A stretch of DNA of 64,000 nucleotides from Adenanthera pavonina. Its lineage: Eukaryota; Streptophyta; Magnoliopsida; Fabales; Fabaceae. The stretch is from assembly GCA_026686845.1 (NCBI GenBank), contig JAIVEN010000028.1:8447001-8511000 (forward strand), written 5' to 3'. The position numbers were made by a program, and so were the translations under genes. This document shows positions 57,701 through 64,000 of the stretch, in pieces. The notes under the pieces were generated by a model. It worked only from the letters and a program-made list of their open reading frames with translations, ran no database searches and was not told the DNA's origin. The stretch's first letter is position 1. Each line of letters begins with the position of its first letter.

Positions 57701-58640
57701 GATGAGATCTCAAATGAGTTCTAGTTGCCTGCTCAAGATTTTTTAAAATTGTTTTTATGTCAAAGTTACCGTAGTAGACTAAGTAATGGTGGATTGTCGA
57801 CTGACCTCATTATTCAATGAAATTCTTGCTTCTGGCAATAAGCTTAGTAGACCAAAGGGTAGTTGATTAGAAGACTATCATGGGTTTTGTTTTGAATATT
57901 CCTCTATGTAACATATTAGTGTACTATTCTACCTATCTAAGAAGGAAAAGTTACTATGTAGAAAATAAATTCCTCTTTGTCAAGGCACAATAGTCGACTA
58001 TCATAGGAAGGATTGTCTTTTATGGTGGTGAACCCTAGAGACCTTGTTTTAGAAAAAGGATATCCTTGTTGACTATGCCCTAATACTTAGTAAACTAAAT
58101 ATATTTTTTTGAAAAACCAAGTAAGGTGGACTTTAAGTTTTGTGGACTAAAGTGACATTCTAGATAACTTTGTCTTCTATCTTAAAACACAAGCTTTTGG
58201 GTTTTCTCGATCTATGTAATTTTGTCAACCATTCTTGTAGGTTTTCATGAAATCGTGCTTGGGGTAAGATATTAAAAACAACATATAAAGCTTGATAATC
58301 AACTAAGGTATAACTTTGTCAACAATTGGGGTTCAACGTTATGAGATGTGTCTAATGTTTAGCTGGGATAGTGCATTAATATGCATATTTTGTTGACTAA
58401 ACTCTGACAATGCATTTAATGCTACAAGTAAAAATTATATCTCATTTAGTAACAATTAGTTCTAATTTCTAAATAAACATTATAGCTCACTTAATAACAG
58501 GTAATTCTTATCTCTAATGACTAGATTGAGCTTAAATCTATATATAGAATCACATTTAAGTTAGTTGGTAAGAACATTAAATGATATTAAGCTAAAACTC
58601 CATTGAAGCATTAAATATTTATACTCTTGTTCACCCCCCT
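57700..58640 (+). mobile_element. decayed third copy of the dyad-bearing copia LTR family
   Basis: CTATATATAGAATCACATTTAAG with GTTGGTAAGAACATTAAA (near 58535) matches the promoter segment of the LTRs at 35318-39781 (CTATATATAGGACCTCATTTAAATTGGTTGGTAAGAG on the minus strand) and 4426-6136 (CTATAAATAGGGCCTCATTT). Upstream are several words such as AGTCGACTATCATAGG, GTTGACTATGCC and AGTAGACTAAG. The termini are not recognisable and no internal region is attached. Confidence 0.55.
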
Positions 58641-58685
58641 TTTAGATAACCAGCTAATCTAACACCTTTCACTTAATTCAATTAC

Positions 58686-58865
58686 TTTGATAGTCCATCC
58701 AATCTTAAATATAAGAAAATCTTGAGAGAGTTATAACTTTCTCCAAATCAATGAGAAATATTATTAGAATATTTCATTTATTACACCAGGCATATACATT
58801 ATTTTCCTTATATTTTGAACTAATATAACTTTTTTAAAATTTTCTTATATTTGAAACTAAAAAAA
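58686..58865. mobile_element. degraded Stowaway-like MITE
   Basis: The left end TAGTCCATCCAATCTTAAATATAAG and the right end AATTTTCTTATATTTGAAACTA resemble the two ends of the 34468-34731 element but have lost the CTCC termini on the right side. Confidence 0.3.
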
Positions 58866-59323
58866 ATACCAACATGATCATGTTAGGTGAAACAAACTTG
58901 ATTCTCCTTAAGTTGTGAGTTTCAACATTATAGATGAAACAAATTATGTTAGAAGAGCCATCCAATTAAACCTAACAATGCTTGAATATAATTAATTCAT
59001 TAGTACTTATACTAGATAAATGTATAAAAATATAATTTATTTTTAATGTTTTCCAATAACATTTTATGTTATAATTGATGAGGGTTTAAAGCACTAATAT
59101 TTTTTCATCTATTCATATACATGAAAAAATATTTATTGCTATAAAAAAGTGTAAGGCTTTGTTTAGCTACTGTGTCAAAAAAATTGAAAAAACAAAGAAA
59201 GAAAAGATAGGAAGAAGCAAGGTGGGGTGCGGCACAAACTAAAGAAAATATTATTTAACTACGATGTGTATGTAGTGCGATCCACTCCCGTAGATTCATG
59301 ATTGAACATTGATATATTTCGTG

Positions 59324-59361
59324 TCTCCCTCACACACACACACACACAAACACACACACCT
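59324..59361 (+). repeat. (CA)n microsatellite
   Basis: CACACA units with one AA interruption, followed at once by (TA)n. A 69-codon frame across it is incidental. Confidence 0.9.
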
Positions 59362-61359
59362 TATATATATATGTATAACTAGTATTCACTCCGGTGCAAT
59401 GCACGGGTCACACAAAATACTTTTGGAATCACCCCTACTTACCCCTTTATATCCATCACTGCCCTTATGTGTTGAGAAGGAATTGACAAATCAAACTATC
59501 TGTTTCATCAAAAAATAAAGGCTACTTACAAAGAATAAATTGTTATCCTTTAATTGTGAGATGAATTATTCTAAATATGTGCTTTGTAGTGCTAAAAATG
59601 AATCAATGAATTATTTATTCTTTAATTGCCAGTGGTCCAAAGAGTTTATAACTATTAAAATTTTAAATTTTAAATTTCAATAATTTTTCATATTATCTTC
59701 CTTTATTTTAACTTTGACAAAAAATTTAGGTAATTAAACTTATATATATTTAATATGCTTTTATTAAAGCAAATCAAGAAAAATCCATGTATTATTTATT
59801 TATTTTATAACTAAATTTTTTATTTATATTATTAATATATTTTTTATATTTAAAAGTCACGTATTTTGATGTAATTTGATATAAGTACATTAAATATATA
59901 AACTTAAATACCTAAATTTTCTCTTTTTACCTTTTCTCCCTCTCCTTCATATATAAATCTCCTTATGATTATTTTTCAATTTTTTGAATTTCAAAAATTT
60001 TTTAATTTAAATTATCAATGATTTTCAAATTTTCACCTCCTATTTTTTTCCCTCATAAAATCTCCCCATGTTTTTTTTTAAGTTTCTTTTAAGTCATTAA
60101 AATTTTGAATATAAATTTTCAATAATTTTAATTTTTTTATGTTAACATTACTAACTTTTTTCTCTTTTAACTTGTCTTTTCACCACATTCAAATCTCCCA
60201 CGTTTATTTAAAATATATATATATTTTAATTTCTTTAAAATTGAGTTTACATTTTCAATAATTTTTTATGTTCATTTTCATCCTTTTTCCCTTAATTTCT
60301 CTCTCCCTAAGCCGAGGTTCAAATCTCCCTCCCTTGCCCCTTTGACTAAATGGGATTTAGTCATTAGTCATTACAAAACTCATCTTTTATTTCATTAGAT
60401 TGTTTGACATTCTCCGTTTTTAAATTGTTTTTGCATTTTTTATTTTTAATTCATTTTTTAACTTGTCTTTTATCTTAATTTTTTTTTATCTTAACTTTCT
60501 ACATCATTTTTTTCCTCTCTTTAACTTTATTTCTCTTTTTTTATTTGTCTTCTGTTTTTTTTTTCTAATTTTTCATCATTTGAATTTATTTTCCTTTCTC
60601 CATTGTTTTAGGCTATAATTTATGAGCAGTTATCTTAATTTCTCCATAATCATAATAGAATTTTCACCAACCATAATGAGAAATGAAAAATGTATTTGCA
60701 TTAAATATTAAAAAACATGTTGAATGCTTATTGTTTTCAGCCAAGTACGTTGCAAAGATTTGAAAATACAGAAGGCATTAAAACTGTTTGAAAACTAAAA
60801 AGAAAATTCTAAAATTTAAAACTTATATTGACTTTTTATTATTTTAAGTTTTAATCAATCATATTTTAACCCCTCCTAATATATCACAATCAGCATATTT
60901 TGATATTTATTAATTATTATGAAAACTAAATAATTTTAGTGATCAATTAAAAAATGAGTTAATATAATCACCAATTTGAATTTGATTTAACTAAACAAGG
61001 TCATTAAAATTGTTTAGTTAAAGTTCCAATCTGAAGTCTAACTAAGCAATATGAAATGGTAATTTACTTAATGAATTCTTAAATCTTAAAATTTGAACTC
61101 ATCATTAGAATCCTTCATGATAGAATTTAGATGAGGCTTAATAATGGATATGGTTTGGATCTTTCATTGGATTGAATATACAAATATATTTCATGGCCCA
61201 GAAAATGGACGATTAAGGATAGAGGATGGAATCTCACCAGTGACAATGATCGAGGATGGGATCGATGATCCAAATTCATGTGAGGAATGTAGATGGGATC
61301 ATGGTGGTTTCCTGATAACCTAGCTAGATACAAAATATGTTCCACTAGTTTATATGTTT

Positions 61360-62360
61360 TTAGTTACAATTTCTGCACAATTGATTTTATATATGTTATT
61401 TTTATGCATTAGGATATATTAATTAGTATATATAAAGGGTTGGACAAATGGGGGGACATATGGGTTGAATAAGTGACCAACTAACATCATTATTTTTTAT
61501 ATCAATCTTATGTTTTTACTTAGACCAACAGTCAGTCTTAAACTTTATGAGCCACAACAACTTAAATTAATCAATTTAGGTTACATAAATATAAAAACGA
61601 TTGAGAAAAATATGTATACATCAAATAAAAAAATTTATTATTTTAAGAGTGGCTTAATATACTTTCTAAATCATACAATATGATAACTTCAATTCAAATT
61701 GCTTATATTAAGGAATGACTAACATAATTGATTTTTTTACATTAGTCATATTTTTTTATATATAATGCGGGTTTGAACCATTGATATCTACTTAGATCCC
61801 ACCCTATCAGTCAATCTTAGATTTTATAAGCTACAAGAACATAATTCAATCAATTTATGTTACATAAATGAAATAACAATTGAGTAAAAATATGTCTACA
61901 TCAAATAAACGAATTTAAGCTAATTAGAATAGTGGCTTAATATGCTCTTTTGAATCATATAATGATAACTTCAATTCAAATTGCTTAAATTAAGGAATAA
62001 CTAAACAATGAAAATCATACCATATAATCTATAATCAATATTATAATGATTATTTTTCTGATTAATAAAAATACAATTTTTTTAATTCATCTTAGTATTA
62101 ATTTCAAATTATTTATAATATTTTATTTTTTATATGCTTTTTTATAACATTATATGTTTTTAGTTATAGTTTTTGCACACTCAATTTTATGTTATTTTTA
62201 TGCATTAAGATATATTAATTAGGATAAATAAAAGGTTGGAGAATTGAAGGGACCTGTAGCTAGGTTAAATGAGTGGCTGTGTTTGAATTATGCACCATCA
62301 ACTAACATAATTGATAGTTTATATTTATTTTTTAACCAACAATCAATCTTGGATTTTATG
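61360..62360 (+). repeat. diverged direct duplications
   Basis: Segment A (TATATGTTTTTAGTTA...TGCACA...TTATTTTTATGCATTA...ATATATTAATTAG) occurs at ~61352-61440 and ~62148-62235. Segment B (ACATAAAT...ATATGT-TACATCAAATAAA...GTGGCTTAATAT...GATAACTTCAATTCAAATTGCTTA) occurs at ~61585-61720 and ~61863-62000. A third word, CAATCTT-GATTTTATGA-xCACAA, recurs at ~61530, ~61815 and ~62345. A decayed repeat cluster. Confidence 0.6.
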
Positions 62361-62732
62361 AATCACAACAAAATAAAGAAATTAATTTCAAAGTGTTTAT
62401 AATATTTATATTTTTAAAAATATTATAAATAATATGTTCTTTGATTGTGACTTCTGCTGTAGGTATATATACGTATTAACTTCCAGATCTATTGTTTGAT
62501 TACAAAAACTTAATTGATATTTAATATGTAAGTCTAATTGGCCCTGAAAAAATGATATTCAATATCATAATGGTTAACAAATGATTGAAAATCATATAAG
62601 CTAATTCATAAATCAACTTTTTCAAAAAAAAGAAATTATTCATAAATCGTCTTTATAATAATACGAAATAAAAAAATGTTTAAGTAAATTCTATAGCTAA
62701 AGTTAACGTTTGATTACTCATTAATATAATTA

Positions 62733-63501
62733 GGCAAAAGTGCACATTTAGTCCTTTAATTTTAGGTTAGATTTCTTTTTAGTCATTTAATTTTGAAAAT
62801 TTTTATTGTAATTCTTTAACTTTTAAACTACAAATAAAAATTTTCTAACCCTTATAGCACTGTTAAATTGTTAATAGAAAATTATAATTTGACTTATAAT
62901 CCTTAACTTATAATTATACTTAAAATATTTTAAAGTCTTAAAATAAATAATAACGATATTAAAAATAAATATTATTTTATAAGTTTTATTTTTAAAGTTG
63001 TAATTATTTATTTTAAAAATAATTTATTTATAAAAAATCATTAATCTCTCTCTTGTTCAAGGATAATTCATAAATTAAATTAGACGCACTCATAAAAAAA
63101 TGCTTTAACTAATCAAACCAAACCTCGTCCTTTTACCCATAACCATAAAAGCAATGAATGGTGATTAGAGTTTATTTTTTACATTTACAATATTTATTTT
63201 AAAAAATATTTCAATTAAAGTTATAAGCGGCTAGATTTTTATTTTTAAGAACACAATATTTATTTTAAAAAATATTTCAAGTATAATTTAAGATTAATGA
63301 CTACATACTAATACTTATAACTTCTAAGTTAGCTTTTAAAATGTCAATTCTTTATTTTCCGTTAAATATTTAATGGTGTTAAAAATTAGGAAGATTTTGA
63401 CTTTATTTTTTAAGTTAAAGGATTATAACAAAACTTAATAAAATTAAATGACTAAAATAAAATCAAACTCAAAATTAAAGGAACAAAAGTTCACTTTTAT
63501 C
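62733..63501. mobile_element. non-autonomous TIR element, ~770 bp
   Basis: The left end GGCAAAAGTGCACATTTAGTCCTTTAATTTT and the right end, reverse-complemented (GATAAAAGTGAACTTTTGTTCCTTTAATTTT), are inverted repeats of ~30 bases, followed inward by TTTTTAGTCATTTAATTTT-like copies on both sides. No coding capacity. Sequence of this kind is widespread in plant genomes; superfamily not assigned. Confidence 0.6.
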
Positions 63502-64000
63502 ATGCAATTATTATTATATGTGGAATTAAAAATGGAAATCACAATATACAATTGAATTATATAAATATAAGATCAATTCCAATTCCTTGAATTGAGGATT
63601 AACTAAAGAATATAAATTATGACATATAAACCATAAAATATTGTTCTAATGACATTGCACCTAAAAAGAAGCTGATACAAATTAAATGCCCCTAGGATGA
63701 AATAAATAGCTAATGATCTGCATAATATATATATGTAATCAAAGAATTCAAATTTCTTGCCAAAAAGCATTTAAATAATCTTTTTAATGCATAATTACAA
63801 ATCGCCATACAGGTTTTTGTACCAAGTATTACGGTACATATTACAAAGTTTTATAATGTGAGTTGGAGAAGTTGGTGCATAATAGCTTTGCTGGCCAAAT
63901 TGTTTCTTCGACATCTTCACATGATGTAATAATAGCATTTTGTAGCAAATCACTTATGTTGTCCCTTAGAATAAGATGGTGCATAAAAAAATTGTCAATC

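Larger units (their letters stand above)
59378..64000. other. AT-rich repeat-derived DNA, no gene seen
   Basis: 59378-59410 has a terminal-looking palindrome (CGGTGCAATGCACGGG) of the type found at ends of some plant DNA transposons. 59900-60600 is strongly T/C-biased on the plus strand. 61360-62360 carries duplicated segments, and 62733-63501 an inverted-repeat element, both listed separately. Short frames here do not resemble any protein I know. Confidence 0.4.

Overview
The window is AT-rich nuclear DNA of a flowering plant, most likely a eudicot. The evidence is spliced genes with GT-AG introns, CC-NBS-LRR (CNL) resistance-gene relics, a plant O-fucosyltransferase relic, Ty1/copia and Ty3/gypsy-like LTR elements, TRIM elements and many small MITEs. 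I cannot name the species. Hardly any gene looks intact: the window is a graveyard of transposon-riddled gene relics with one very young retrotransposon.

Layout, left to right. 1-470 is the end of an LTR-type repeat. 637-990 (minus) is the 5' exon of a GEX3-like gene with a frameshift. 1786-2013 (plus) is a small, possibly real gene. 4426-6136 is a 1.7-kb LTR whose U3 carries many copies of a dyad motif GTTAT-N4-ATAAC. 6273-10559 (minus) is a CNL pseudogene whose first exon is split by a tandem array of a ~202-bp TRIM retroelement (8994-10517; 8 LTRs, 7 internal units) flanked by an AACT repeat. 13302-16224 is a ~2.9-kb probable solo LTR. 18972-22996 is a decayed Ty1/copia element with 640-bp LTRs and target duplication AGTTA. 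It sits just downstream of a multi-exon O-fucosyltransferase pseudogene (23289-28573, minus), whose introns hold a second TRIM and several MITEs. 31170-31500 is an orphan LRR fragment. 34860-39781 (minus) is a copia LTR plus gag remnant with a 2961-bp solo LTR nested in it (target duplication AGTTG). 44003-48079 (minus) is a chimeric NLR with a degenerate P-loop and duplicated spacer exons. 50369-56440 (plus) is a nearly pristine 6.07-kb Ty1/copia element (target duplication GTAAT; LTRs differ by about one substitution and one 7-bp indel), inserted in an older LTR-like repeat. The remainder is AT-rich repeat-derived DNA.

The most interesting signals concern retroelement biology. First, both copia elements lack a tRNA-type primer binding site. 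The sequence right after the 5' LTR is instead complementary to a 13-nt stretch inside the same LTR. The complementarity is kept in both elements although the sequence differs (covariation), which suggests self-primed reverse transcription or an essential U5-leader stem. Second, the tandem TRIM array in an NLR coding exon. Third, short dyad motifs reiterated in the U3 regions of a family of related LTRs.
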